DNA of 64,000 nucleotides from Ulvibacterium sp965228935 (GTDB lineage: Bacteria > Bacteroidota > Bacteroidia > Flavobacteriales > Flavobacteriaceae), in assembly GCF_965228935.1 (NCBI RefSeq), contig NZ_OZ245846.1, positions 3,410,001 to 3,474,000 on the forward strand, written 5' to 3'. Positions 49,848 through 58,674 of this stretch are shown here, piece by piece; position 1 is the first letter of the stretch, and each line of letters begins with the position of its first letter. The translations under genes and the position numbers were made by a program. The notes beneath the pieces are model-generated. The model was not told where the DNA came from, ran no database searches, and saw only the letters and a list, made by a program, of their open reading frames with translations.

Positions 49848-50144
49848 ATGGCAACATTACAACAACAGGCAAAAGGAAAGAAGGATGGGGAAATTAGGTA
49901 TTTGACCCCCTTGAACATTGAGACCAATACCAAGAAAAAGTATTGTAGGTTCAAAAAATCCGGCATTAAATATATCGATTATAAGGATGCCGATTTTTTA
50001 ATGAAATTGGTGAATGAGCAGGGAAAATTACTCCCTAGGAGACTTACCGGGACTTCTTTGAAATACCAACGAAAAGTGGCCCAAGCCGTAAAACGTGCCC
50101 GTCATTTGGCCTTGATGCCATATGTAGGCGATTTGTTAAAATAA
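49848..50144 (+). CDS. rpsR: 30S ribosomal protein S18
   Basis: 98 residues. KKYCRFKKSGIKYIDYKD and GKLLPRRLTGTSLKYQRKVA are the signature blocks; RARHLALMPYVGD closes the protein. The N-terminus is about 15-20 residues longer than E. coli S18, as usual in the phylum. Only one cysteine remains in the YCRF segment, so it is of the zinc-independent type. Partner of S6. Confidence 0.97.
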   Translation: MATLQQQAKGKKDGEIRYLTPLNIETNTKKKYCRFKKSGIKYIDYKDADFLMKLVNEQGKLLPRRLTGTSLKYQRKVAQAVKRARHLALMPYVGDLLK

Positions 50145-50157
50145 AAAGAGACCGAAG

Positions 50158-50610
50158 ATGGAAGTTATATTAAAACAAGATGTGGAACACTTGGGTTTCA
50201 AAGATGATTTGGTAAGCGTTAAAAATGGCTATGGTAGAAACTACCTTATTCCCAAAGGATTGGCGACCATGGCAACACCTTCGGCCAAAAAGGTTTTGGC
50301 AGAGACCTTAAGGCAAAGGGCGCATAAAGAAAAATCTATCGTGGATGCAGCCAATAAGACGGCCGAGACATTAAAAGGGCTTGAACTTAAAATACCGGCC
50401 AAGACAGGTGTCGGAGATAAACTTTTTGGTTCCGTTACCACGATTGATCTTGCAGCGGCCCTTCAAAAGGAAGGACATGAAATAGACAAAAAATACATTG
50501 CCATTCAGGGAGGTACTGTAAAACGTACAGGGCCCTATAATGCGCAAATTAGATTACATCGTGAGGTAGTTGTGGATTTTCCCTTTGAGGTTATTGCCGA
50601 GCAAAAATAG
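50158..50610 (+). CDS. rplI: 50S ribosomal protein L9
   Basis: 150 residues, full length. MEVILKQDVEHLGFKDDLVS and VKNGYGRNYLIPKGLAT give the N-terminal rRNA-binding domain, followed by a long helix (about 40-75) and the C-terminal domain with KLFGSVTTIDLAAALQKEGH and RLHREVVVDFPFEVI. Last gene of the operon; followed by a terminator. Confidence 0.98.
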   Translation: MEVILKQDVEHLGFKDDLVSVKNGYGRNYLIPKGLATMATPSAKKVLAETLRQRAHKEKSIVDAANKTAETLKGLELKIPAKTGVGDKLFGSVTTIDLAAALQKEGHEIDKKYIAIQGGTVKRTGPYNAQIRLHREVVVDFPFEVIAEQK

Positions 50611-50633
50611 TCTTAATAAAAATTAAAAACTTT

Positions 50634-50666
50634 AAAGAGCTGTGCGTGCATAGCTCTTTTTTTTTG
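50634..50666 (+). terminator. Terminator after rplI
   Basis: AAAGAGCT (50634-50641) and AGCTCTTT (50652-50659) with TGC/GCA inner pairing, followed by a run of nine or more T. Confidence 0.9.
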
Positions 50667-50669
50667 CCT

Positions 50670-50677
50670 TACTTTTG
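50670..50677 (+). promoter_or_regulatory. Probable -7 element of the large TonB-receptor gene
   Basis: TACTTTTG matches TAnnTTTG and sits directly after the T-run of the rplI terminator, 23 bases before the coding start. Confidence 0.5.
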
Positions 50678-50700
50678 CGCCACTAACTCAATCTCTAGCG

Positions 50701-53700
50701 ATGTTCAAAACTGTATTCCTAAGTACGGCGCTGTTTTTTATGGTAGGTTCCATAACGGCCCAAGTAACCACCTCCAATATTAGTGGGATGGTGGTCGATG
50801 ACCAAGACCAAGCTCTATTGGGAGCAAATATTGTAGCTGTCCACACCCCTACAGGTACCAAATACGGGGCCATTACCAATGAGGATGGACTTTTTAAGAT
50901 GTTAAACCTTCGTGTAGGGGGACCTTATGAAGTTACGGTTTCCTATGTAGGCTTTGCCGATCAAGTACAAAATGACGTTTACCTTACTCTAGGGAAAACC
51001 TTTACTATTGATGTAAAGCTGGTTTCCGAAAGTCAGGCCTTGGACGAGGTAATCGTTATCTCAGACCGCGGTAGTACCTTTGGAAGCGACCGAACCGGTG
51101 CGGAAACTTCTGTAGGTCGAAGGGAACTGACCAAGCTTCCTACCATCTCCCGATCGGCCCAGGATTTTACCCGATTGGAACCCTCCTCCACCGGTAACTC
51201 ATTTGGGGGGAGAAACGATCAGTTCAACAACTTTTCCCTGGACGGGGCAATTTTCAACAATCCGTTTGGTCTGGATGCGCCGACCCCTGGCGGACAGACG
51301 GATGCCCAACCTATCTCCTTGGATGCTATAGACCAGATTCAGGTTTCGTTGGCTCCATATGATGTGACCCAGTCCGGATTTACGGGAGCAACCATAAATG
51401 CAGTGACCAAAAGCGGTACTAATGAATTTCATGGTACGGTGTACGGCTTTTTTAGAAATGAAGATTTGACCGGAGGGAAAATAAAGGGCGAGGATGTGGT
51501 AAAACCGGATCTTAAGCAAAATCAGTATGGATTTAGCATCGGTGGTCCCATTATAAAAAACAAACTGTTCTTTTTTGCCAATTTTGAAAGGGACGAACGT
51601 GATGATTTGGGATCCAATGGATGGGTACCCAATACGGGTTCGGGTGCTATAAACGAGTCCCGTGTACTTGAAACCGATTTGCTGGCGGTTCAGTCCGCAC
51701 TTTCAGGTTTGGGATACGATACGGGTAGATATCAAGGCTTTACCTACGGTGCGGAATCAACCAAAGGCATTTTGAAACTTGACTGGAATATCAATGACAA
51801 AAATCGATTGGCCATAATCTATAATTTTTTGGACGCGGCCAAAGAAAAACCGGCACATCCAACGGCGCTGGGAATTAGGGGGCCTAGCTTTCAGACCCTT
51901 CAGTTTGAAAATTCCGGGTATGAAATCAATAACAACATTCAATCCGTACAATTGGAACTGAACTCCACTTTTGGGGACAAGGCTACCAACAAATTGCAAG
52001 TGGGCTATACGCATTTTGATGATTTTAGGAATCCGTTATCCAGTCCTGCACCTGCCATTACCATACAGGATGGAGCAGGAAGTAATTACATTATCGCAGG
52101 TCATGAACCCTTTTCCATAAACAACAGATTGGATCAGAAAGTCTTTCAGGTTACCAACAACTTCAACTATTTTTTGGGAAACCATACATTGACCGCTGGT
52201 TTTTCCTTTGAGAAATTCCAATTTGATAATTCCTTTAACCTTGGGGCTTATGGTTATGACGAGGATGGTGATTTTAATCAGGAAGTCGGTGCTTTTGCCG
52301 CTTACCCGGATTTGGCCGCCTTTTTAACGGACGCCGATGACGGAACATTGGCAGCAGCCTTGGCCAATGCCCAGGCCATTTTTACCAATAGCAATGCCGC
52401 AGGGGAAGGCAACGAAGGCGGATGGTCCTTGGCGGAAACCAATGTGGGGCAGTTCGCCCTTTATATACAAGATGAATGGAATGTTACCTCGGACTTTAAA
52501 TTGACCTATGGGGTACGTTTTGACAAGCCATTGTATTTTGATACCGAGGATAAGATTCGCGAGAATATTGCCCGGAAACCCTTTACGTTTGACCCCACTA
52601 TTGTATATTTTAATCCGCAGACCGATCAGGAGACCACCTTGGATTCCGAGACTTTGCCGAATAATGACTTCTTGATTTCACCAAGAGTCGGGTTCAATTG
52701 GGATGTTAATGGAAATCAGACTACACAAATTCGAGGAGGTAGTGGAATATTTACAGGACGTTTTCCATTTGTTTGGTTGGGCAACCAGGTGCAGGGGTTG
52801 GATTTCTTCTTTTACCAAATCGTGGATCCGGATTTCAAATGGCCCCAAGTATGGCGCACAAACATAGGTGGAGATCATCGCCTGGAAAACGGTATCATTT
52901 TATCGGCGGACATATCCTACACCAAGGATATCAATGGGGCACATGTCCAGAACTGGGGTCTTCGCAATCCTTCCTTGACCTTGGACGCGCCGGGAGACAA
53001 TCGTCCGGTCTATGCGGATTCGGATAAAGGCAACAATGCCTACGTCTTCACAAATTCGGACAAAGGAAGAATCTGGAACGCCACCCTAAAGGCGCAGAAA
53101 ACATGGAACAATGGTTTGTTCGCCAGTCTGGCCTATAACTATTTGAACGCCAAGGATGTGAATTCCATCGAAGCTGAGATTACGGGGGATGCCTTTGATT
53201 TTAATCCCATATCAGGTAATGCCAATGACGATGTACTTTCATTTTCCAGATATGGGGATACCCATAGGTTTATCGGTGTTGGATCCAAACAGTTTCGTTA
53301 TGGAAAGGATAAATGGGCCACCACTATTTCTACCTTCTTTGAATATGCGCAGGGCGGTAGGTTTAATTATACCTATGCAGGCAATATCAATAACGATAGC
53401 TCTTTTCAGAACAATGATTTGCTGTACATCCCAACAGCGGCAGAGGTACAGCAGATGCAGTTTTCGGGCCCAGGTCAAGCAGAGGCTTTTGAGGCCTATA
53501 TTCAACAAGACGACTACCTAAGCGATAATAGAGGGGAATATTTTGACAGGTACGGTGCCTTAGCACCCTGGAGAAGCAGATGGGATGTTAAAATCCTGCA
53601 GGACTATAATTTCAATGTGGCAGGGGATCGGGTTCATACCGTTCAGTTTAGCATCGATATTCTCAACTTTGGAAACTTGTTGAACTCGGATTGGGGCGTG

Positions 53701-53859
53701 GTACAGCAACCCAATAATCTAAACCCATTGTCCGTTTCGGTGGATGCCAATAATGTTCCGACCTATACATTCAACCCGGCCCTGACCGAAACCTTTGGTT
53801 TTGATTCGAGCCTTTTATCCAGATGGCAGGCACAGTTTGGATTGCGCTATATCTTCTAA
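50701..53859 (+). CDS. Oar-like TonB-dependent outer-membrane protein
   Basis: 1052 residues with a signal peptide (cut near ITAQ). Residues about 24-105 form a carboxypeptidase-like regulatory domain (NISGMVVDDQDQALLGANIV), then a plug (LPTISRSAQDFTRLEP, FNNFSLDGAIFNNPFGLDAP, TGATINAVTKSGTNEFHGTV) and a long barrel ending GLRYIF. There is no SusD partner, which together with the NxFxGRNDQFNNFxLDG-type plug points to the Oar class rather than glycan import. Oar is linked to protein secretion or development in Myxococcus; the substrate here is unknown. It is highly placed behind the ribosomal operon with its own promoter. Confidence 0.88.
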   Translation: MFKTVFLSTALFFMVGSITAQVTTSNISGMVVDDQDQALLGANIVAVHTPTGTKYGAITNEDGLFKMLNLRVGGPYEVTVSYVGFADQVQNDVYLTLGKTFTIDVKLVSESQALDEVIVISDRGSTFGSDRTGAETSVGRRELTKLPTISRSAQDFTRLEPSSTGNSFGGRNDQFNNFSLDGAIFNNPFGLDAPTPGGQTDAQPISLDAIDQIQVSLAPYDVTQSGFTGATINAVTKSGTNEFHGTVYGFFRNEDLTGGKIKGEDVVKPDLKQNQYGFSIGGPIIKNKLFFFANFERDERDDLGSNGWVPNTGSGAINESRVLETDLLAVQSALSGLGYDTGRYQGFTYGAESTKGILKLDWNINDKNRLAIIYNFLDAAKEKPAHPTALGIRGPSFQTLQFENSGYEINNNIQSVQLELNSTFGDKATNKLQVGYTHFDDFRNPLSSPAPAITIQDGAGSNYIIAGHEPFSINNRLDQKVFQVTNNFNYFLGNHTLTAGFSFEKFQFDNSFNLGAYGYDEDGDFNQEVGAFAAYPDLAAFLTDADDGTLAAALANAQAIFTNSNAAGEGNEGGWSLAETNVGQFALYIQDEWNVTSDFKLTYGVRFDKPLYFDTEDKIRENIARKPFTFDPTIVYFNPQTDQETTLDSETLPNNDFLISPRVGFNWDVNGNQTTQIRGGSGIFTGRFPFVWLGNQVQGLDFFFYQIVDPDFKWPQVWRTNIGGDHRLENGIILSADISYTKDINGAHVQNWGLRNPSLTLDAPGDNRPVYADSDKGNNAYVFTNSDKGRIWNATLKAQKTWNNGLFASLAYNYLNAKDVNSIEAEITGDAFDFNPISGNANDDVLSFSRYGDTHRFIGVGSKQFRYGKDKWATTISTFFEYAQGGRFNYTYAGNINNDSSFQNNDLLYIPTAAEVQQMQFSGPGQAEAFEAYIQQDDYLSDNRGEYFDRYGALAPWRSRWDVKILQDYNFNVAGDRVHTVQFSIDILNFGNLLNSDWGVVQQPNNLNPLSVSVDANNVPTYTFNPALTETFGFDSSLLSRWQAQFGLRYIF

Positions 53860-53875
53860 AACATAAAAATTGATT

Positions 53876-53906
53876 GAAAAGGCTATGCAAAATGCATGGC
53901 CTTTTT
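53876..53906 (+). terminator. Terminator after the Oar-like gene
   Basis: AAAAGGCTATGCA pairs with TGCATGGCCTTTT (one G-T mismatch) followed by T-run. The tail merges into TAATTTTG (53906-53913), a -7-like element for the next gene. Confidence 0.8.
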
Positions 53907-53917
53907 AATTTTGCCCC

Positions 53918-54394
53918 ATGAAATACACAAGACTTACCAAGCAACAATTGGAAGAGTTGCATAAAGAGTTTATCAATTTCCTGGCGACCCAATCCATTAC
54001 ATCGGACGAATGGAAAACCTTGAAAGAAGAGAAACCTGAAGTGGCCGAAGAAGAGCTGGATGTTTTTAGCGATTTGGTTTGGGAAGGCGTTCTGACCAAA
54101 GTGGGGTACTTGGAAAATGTTTCGGCGCAACATATGCACTTGTTCCATTGTTCGGAAAAAGAGATGAAATTGATTTCCGTGAAGGTCAGGAATCCAGAGG
54201 CAGATCTGACCACAAAAGCCGGGTTCAATTGGTTTAAGAAGAACTGGCAATCCGATTATGTGGAGTATCTCACAGCTTCCAAGGCCTATTCCGAAGATAA
54301 GAACCTGGATAAATTTAATCTGATAAAACAGGGGGCGGTCATTACTAAAGGGGAACTATACCAATGGTTTGAAAAAGCAATACAAGCTCCTTGA
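53918..54394 (+). CDS. Conserved protein of unknown function (DUF6495-like)
   Basis: 158 residues, acidic, soluble, with no signal peptide. MKYTRLTKQQLEELHKEFIN and FLATQSITSDEWKTLKEEKP open it; the C-terminal half (HLFHCSEKEMKLISVKVRNP, FNWFKKNWQSDYVEYLTASK) is also well-formed. I believe this is the DUF6495 family often found next to hisS in Flavobacteriia, but cannot verify it here. The start lies only five bases after a -7-like element, so the mRNA may be nearly leaderless. Confidence 0.7.
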   Translation: MKYTRLTKQQLEELHKEFINFLATQSITSDEWKTLKEEKPEVAEEELDVFSDLVWEGVLTKVGYLENVSAQHMHLFHCSEKEMKLISVKVRNPEADLTTKAGFNWFKKNWQSDYVEYLTASKAYSEDKNLDKFNLIKQGAVITKGELYQWFEKAIQAP

Positions 54395-54498
54395 CAACCC
54401 GAGAGCTTGACAACAGACGGTAAAGAATTATCTTTGTCCAGATTTCAAATTGTGGCCTACGGGCTATGCCAAAGAAATAGTTGCAATAAAAATTTACA

Positions 54499-55875
54499 AT
54501 GGCACAAAAACCAAGTATACCCAAGGGCACTAGGGATTTCTCACCTACAGAGGTCAACAAGCGCAATTACATTTTTGATACGATCAAAAGGCACTTCCAG
54601 GTTTTTGGTTTTCAGCCTATAGAGACGCCTTCCTTTGAAAACTCCGAAACCTTGTTGGGCAAATATGGGGAGGAGGGTGACCGCCTCATTTTTAAGATTT
54701 TGAATTCTGGGGATTTTCTAGGTAAGGTCGATGATGTAACCTATAGTTCCAAGAATTCAAATTCGTTGGCTCCAAAAATCACGGAAAAAGCACTCCGTTA
54801 CGACTTGACCGTTCCTTTTGCACGCTATGTGGTGATGCACCAGAATGAAATCGACTTTCCCTTTAAACGCTATCAAATACAACCGGTATGGCGGGCAGAC
54901 AGGCCCCAAAAAGGGCGGTTCCGTGAGTTTTACCAATGCGATGCAGATGTGGTCGGGGCAAATTCCCTTTTGCAGGAAGTAGAATTGGTACAATTGTACG
55001 ATGCCGTTTTCACCGACCTAAAATTGAAAGGTGTCCATATAAAATTGAACAATAGAAAGATTTTGGTGGGGATTGCCGAAATTATCGGGGCAAAACACCT
55101 ATTGGTAGATTTTACCGTGGCCCTGGATAAATTGGATAAAATAGGGGAGGAAGGGGTGAAAAAGGAAATGTTGGAAAAAGGTATTTCCGAATCGTCCATT
55201 GCCAAGGCCGCTCCCTTGTTTTCACTTTCAGGAAGTAGCGCGGAACAACTAAACATACTCAAGGGCCTTTTGCAAGATTCCGAACAGGGCCTGGAAGGTA
55301 TTGTGGAGCTGGAATTTATAATGGATACGGTTAAGGAAACAGGCCTACGATCGGCACAACTTTCCTTGGATGTTACCCTGGCCAGGGGACTTAATTACTA
55401 CACGGGTACCATTTTGGAAGTAGGTGCCCCGGAGGGAGTAAAAATGGGCTCCATAGGCGGTGGCGGTAGATATGATGATTTGACCGGAATATTTGGTTTA
55501 AAGGATGTCAGTGGTGTAGGGATTTCCTTTGGGTTGGATCGCATTTATCTGGTATTAGAGGAATTGGATCTTTTTCCCCAAACCTTGGAACAATCGATAG
55601 AGGTACTCTGCCTTAATTTTGGGGAAAAGGAGGCCTTGGCTTCCTTGAGGTTGATCGGCACACTTCGGGAGTCCGGAATCAAAACTGATTTATATCCAAT
55701 CAATACCAAGATTCAAAAGCAATTTAAATACGCCAACAACCGAAATGTACCTTATGTAATCCTAATAGGTGAAAAGGAACTAGTGGAACATACTTTTGTG
55801 GTCAAGAATATGGCCAGTGGGGATCAAAAGACTTTTTCCCTTGATTCCGTAGAAGATTTTATTGCCGCACTATAG
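54499..55875 (+). CDS. hisS: Histidine-tRNA ligase
   Basis: Charges tRNA-His with histidine. 458 residues, class II. MAQKPSIPKGTRDFSPTEVN is the standard start; motif 2 region RYDLTVPFARYVVMHQ and QPVWRADRPQKGRFREFYQC, the histidine-binding GLNYYTGTILEVG (HisA box), and motif 3 SIGGGGRYDDLTGIF with SFGLDRIYLV. The C-terminal anticodon-binding domain spans about 365-458. The last six bases overlap the convergent Nudix gene. Confidence 0.97.
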   Translation: MAQKPSIPKGTRDFSPTEVNKRNYIFDTIKRHFQVFGFQPIETPSFENSETLLGKYGEEGDRLIFKILNSGDFLGKVDDVTYSSKNSNSLAPKITEKALRYDLTVPFARYVVMHQNEIDFPFKRYQIQPVWRADRPQKGRFREFYQCDADVVGANSLLQEVELVQLYDAVFTDLKLKGVHIKLNNRKILVGIAEIIGAKHLLVDFTVALDKLDKIGEEGVKKEMLEKGISESSIAKAAPLFSLSGSSAEQLNILKGLLQDSEQGLEGIVELEFIMDTVKETGLRSAQLSLDVTLARGLNYYTGTILEVGAPEGVKMGSIGGGGRYDDLTGIFGLKDVSGVGISFGLDRIYLVLEELDLFPQTLEQSIEVLCLNFGEKEALASLRLIGTLRESGIKTDLYPINTKIQKQFKYANNRNVPYVILIGEKELVEHTFVVKNMASGDQKTFSLDSVEDFIAAL

Positions 55876-56418
55876 CCTTTTCTGTATTTCCTCTACTATC
55901 CTTTGGTAATACGAAATTTCATGGGGTACATACTTCTCAATGTTCGCTAGGCCCCAGGTCTCTTCGGAAAACTGAATTAGCGGAATTAAATCCAGGCGCT
56001 CAACTTCACTTTCCTGTTTTTGAAGGTTTCCCAAAGGAAGCTTCAACTCACACAGAAAGGTGTGATGAAACTCGCAATCGATCAAATCCTCACGATGTTT
56101 ATGAATAGAACTAAAGACCCCAATTTTTTCCAGATCTCTTTCCGAGATGGAAAGCCCTATTTCCTCTTCCACTTCGCGTATTGCCGAGGCCTCAATAGCT
56201 TCCCCAGCGGCAATATGCCCCGCAACCGAGACATCCCAGAGTAGGGGGTGGGTATCCTTGTCCTTGCCTCGTTGTTGTATCAGGATTTTTCCATCTTTGG
56301 TGTATAACCAAACGTGAACGGTCGGGTGAAACCATCCCTTGGCATGTGCCATGGACTTCATCGCTGTCTTTCCCGTCAGGTTGCCCATGTCATCCAGAAT
56401 GTCAACAAGCTCGTCCAT
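55870..56418 (-). CDS. Nudix hydrolase
   Basis: 182 residues, no signal. It has an intact Nudix box: GHIAAGEAIEASAIREVEEE continuing IGL, which matches GX5EX7REUXEEXGU including all catalytic Glu, unlike the regulator at 40.3 kb. HPTVHVWLYTKDGKILIQQR and LLWDVSVAGHI precede it. The build resembles YfcD/isopentenyl-diphosphate isomerase-like Nudix proteins, but the substrate is unknown. It lies 36 bases downstream of the M42 gene on the same strand. Confidence 0.9.
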   Translation of the reverse strand: MDELVDILDDMGNLTGKTAMKSMAHAKGWFHPTVHVWLYTKDGKILIQQRGKDKDTHPLLWDVSVAGHIAAGEAIEASAIREVEEEIGLSISERDLEKIGVFSSIHKHREDLIDCEFHHTFLCELKLPLGNLQKQESEVERLDLIPLIQFSEETWGLANIEKYVPHEISYYQRIVEEIQKRL

Positions 56419-56453
56419 GCTTACGGTGCCTTAGGGGAAAGATTGGAGTCTAC

Positions 56454-57542
56454 TTACTCAAAATAGCTAAATGCTTCTCCGCTTTCAATATTCAGAACGG
56501 TTTCATAAATCAATCGGATGACATTCTCTACGTCATCACGGTGAACGGTTTCCACGGTAGTATGCATATACCGAAGAGGCAGGGAAATCAAAGCGGATGC
56601 CACCCCACCGTTACTATAGGCAAAGGCGTCGGTATCCGTCCCGGTGAATCTTGAAGCTGCCAAGCGCTGAAAGGGGATTTTGTTCTTTTCCGCCGTTTCA
56701 ATAATGCGCTCCCGTAGCTTGTTCTGTACAGCGGGCGCATAAGAAATTACCGGCCCGGCACCGATTTCGGTATGGCCCTGTGTCTTCTTATCGATCATGG
56801 GGGTGGTCGTGTCATGACAAACATCGGTAATAATGGCCACATTGGGCTGTATGGTCTCAGTAATCATTTCGGCCCCACGAAGTCCTATTTCCTCCTGGAC
56901 TGAATTCGTGATATAGAGCCCAAAAGGCAACGTTTTTTTGTTTTCATGAAGCAAACGGGCTACTTCCGCTATCATAAATCCACCGGCCCGATTGTCTATG
57001 GCACGACAGACGAATTTATCCTTGTTCAGAATATGGAACTCGTCGGGATAGGTAATCACGCAACCTACATGAACCCCCATTTTTTCTACTTCCTCTTTAT
57101 CCTTGGCGCCGATATCTATAAAAATATTGTCCAGTTTGGGGGGTTGCTCCTTGCTTTTGTCCCGGGTATGGATGGCCGGCCATCCAAAAACACCTTTGAC
57201 AACTCCATTTTTGGTATGGATGTTCACCCATTTGGAAGGGGCGATCTGGTGGTCGCTTCCCCCATTGCGAATGACATACAGGAGTCCATCATCCGTAATG
57301 TAGTTTACGTACCATGAAATCTCATCGGAATGTCCTTCAATGACCACTTTGTATTCCGCATCGGGATTGATGACCCCGACGGCCGATCCATAAGTGTCCG
57401 TAATGAACTTATCCACGTAGGGTTTTAGATAATCCATCCATAGTTTTTGTCCTTCCCACTCATATCCAGTCGGGGAGGCATTGTTGAGGTATTTTTCAAA
57501 AAAATCGAGGGACTTTTTGGTCAATATTTTTTTTTCGCTCAT
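56454..57542 (-). CDS. M42 family metallopeptidase (glutamyl aminopeptidase type)
   Basis: 362 residues from ATG 57542 (MSEKKILTKKSLDFFEKYLN); an upstream codon at 57572 is less likely. Dinuclear-zinc motifs: EGHSDEISW near 66 (His ligand), CRAIDNRAGGFMIA near 175 (Asp ligand), VQEEIGLRGA near 209 (catalytic and ligand Glu), IITDVCHDTT near 233 (Asp ligand), YMHTTVETVHRDD near 330 (His ligand). These aminopeptidases form large tetrahedral assemblies. Divergent from the DUF4294 gene. Confidence 0.93.
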   Translation of the reverse strand: MSEKKILTKKSLDFFEKYLNNASPTGYEWEGQKLWMDYLKPYVDKFITDTYGSAVGVINPDAEYKVVIEGHSDEISWYVNYITDDGLLYVIRNGGSDHQIAPSKWVNIHTKNGVVKGVFGWPAIHTRDKSKEQPPKLDNIFIDIGAKDKEEVEKMGVHVGCVITYPDEFHILNKDKFVCRAIDNRAGGFMIAEVARLLHENKKTLPFGLYITNSVQEEIGLRGAEMITETIQPNVAIITDVCHDTTTPMIDKKTQGHTEIGAGPVISYAPAVQNKLRERIIETAEKNKIPFQRLAASRFTGTDTDAFAYSNGGVASALISLPLRYMHTTVETVHRDDVENVIRLIYETVLNIESGEAFSYFE

Positions 57543-57645
57543 GTAATCTTTGTTTGAATGCAAACTTAGCAATATTCACTTTTAATTAATAATACGGGCG
57601 ATTATTTATCGTTAATTTTGGCAAGGCTTTAACCAAACTGGGTAT

Positions 57646-58338
57646 ATGAAAGAAAGGCTTCTTTTAACACTGTTTTCCTTGGTTTTCATTTGTGCCAGGG
57701 CACAAATAAAGGAGAAGGCCTTGGACTCGGTTGCCGAGAAATTGATTATCATCGAAGGCGATTCGCTGTTACAAAGCTCTATAGCCTTGGAAGAGGTTTA
57801 CGTATTTAGCAAGCTTGAATTCGGTTCCTATAAAGAAAAATTGCGCTATTATATATTGCGGCGCAAAACGCTTAAAGTGTACCCTTATGCCAAATTGGCG
57901 GCGGAACGTCTCGTGGAACTGAACGATAGTCTTTCAAAGATCAAAAGAAAGAGGAAGCGAAAAAAGTACACCAAAAAGGTTCAAAAGTATATTGAAGGGG
58001 AATTTTCCGAGGAACTCAAAAAACTGACACGTACGGAAGGGCAAATACTGGTAAAACTTATCTATCGCCAAACCGGCACTACCGCTTTTAACCTGGTAAA
58101 ACAACTTCGCAGTGGTTGGCGTGCCTTTTGGTATCAAACCACGGCCAAACTGTTCAAGATCAGTATCAAGGAGGAATTTCACCCGGACTTGGTACACGAA
58201 GATTATCTCATTGAGGATATTTTACAACGTGCCTTCGCCTCGTACCGATTGGAACGGCAAGAATCGGTTTTGGATTATGATTATGCCGCGCTAAATAACA
58301 AATGGAACAAAGTGACGGATAAGCAAAAGAAAGATTAG
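57646..58338 (+). CDS. DUF4294 secreted protein
   Basis: 230 residues with a signal peptide (MKERLLLTLFSLVFICARAQ). LEEVYVFSKLEFGSYKEKLR and YILRRKTLKVYPYAKLAAER define DUF4294, followed by a Lys/Arg cluster (KIKRKRKRKKYTKK), LVKLIYRQTGTTAFNLVKQL and a C-terminal helix. Strongly basic overall. Function unknown; Bacteroidota-specific family. Divergent from M42 with a 103-base gap. Confidence 0.87.
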   Translation: MKERLLLTLFSLVFICARAQIKEKALDSVAEKLIIIEGDSLLQSSIALEEVYVFSKLEFGSYKEKLRYYILRRKTLKVYPYAKLAAERLVELNDSLSKIKRKRKRKKYTKKVQKYIEGEFSEELKKLTRTEGQILVKLIYRQTGTTAFNLVKQLRSGWRAFWYQTTAKLFKISIKEEFHPDLVHEDYLIEDILQRAFASYRLERQESVLDYDYAALNNKWNKVTDKQKKD

Positions 58339-58368
58339 ATTTTTTTGTACACTCCGGTTCCTGGTTTA

Positions 58369-58605
58369 CTACTTATCCCGAACCTTTTTGCTGAACAAGG
58401 CATCCACAAGTAGTTTAATACCATAGAATCCCATTGAAATGGCCATTATGGCCAGAATCAGGCCCATAATCAGGACAGGCCAATACCAAGGGTGATCTTG
58501 ATTTTTAAACGCTTGAAACAACACTACGGGAGCAGTGAACATTAAAGCTACGGTATACAAAAGGAACTTTACTCCCTTGATCAACATTTTTTTGTCCGTT
58601 TCCAT
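58369..58605 (-). CDS. Small membrane protein (DUF6095-like)
   Basis: 78 residues with two membrane helices: about 11-30 (FLLYTVALMFTAPVVLFQAF) and 41-66 (WPVLIMGLILAIMAISMGFY), with a conserved NQDHPWYWP loop between them and a basic C-terminus. The KNQxHPWYxPVL signature matches what I recall of DUF6095, without a database check. Function unknown. It converges on DUF4294 with a 30-base gap. Confidence 0.75.
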   Translation of the reverse strand: METDKKMLIKGVKFLLYTVALMFTAPVVLFQAFKNQDHPWYWPVLIMGLILAIMAISMGFYGIKLLVDALFSKKVRDK

Positions 58606-58674
58606 TGTCGATGATAAAAACCAATAATCAAATGTAAGGAATATCGCCTATATTTAGAGATATAAGGCTCCGTT

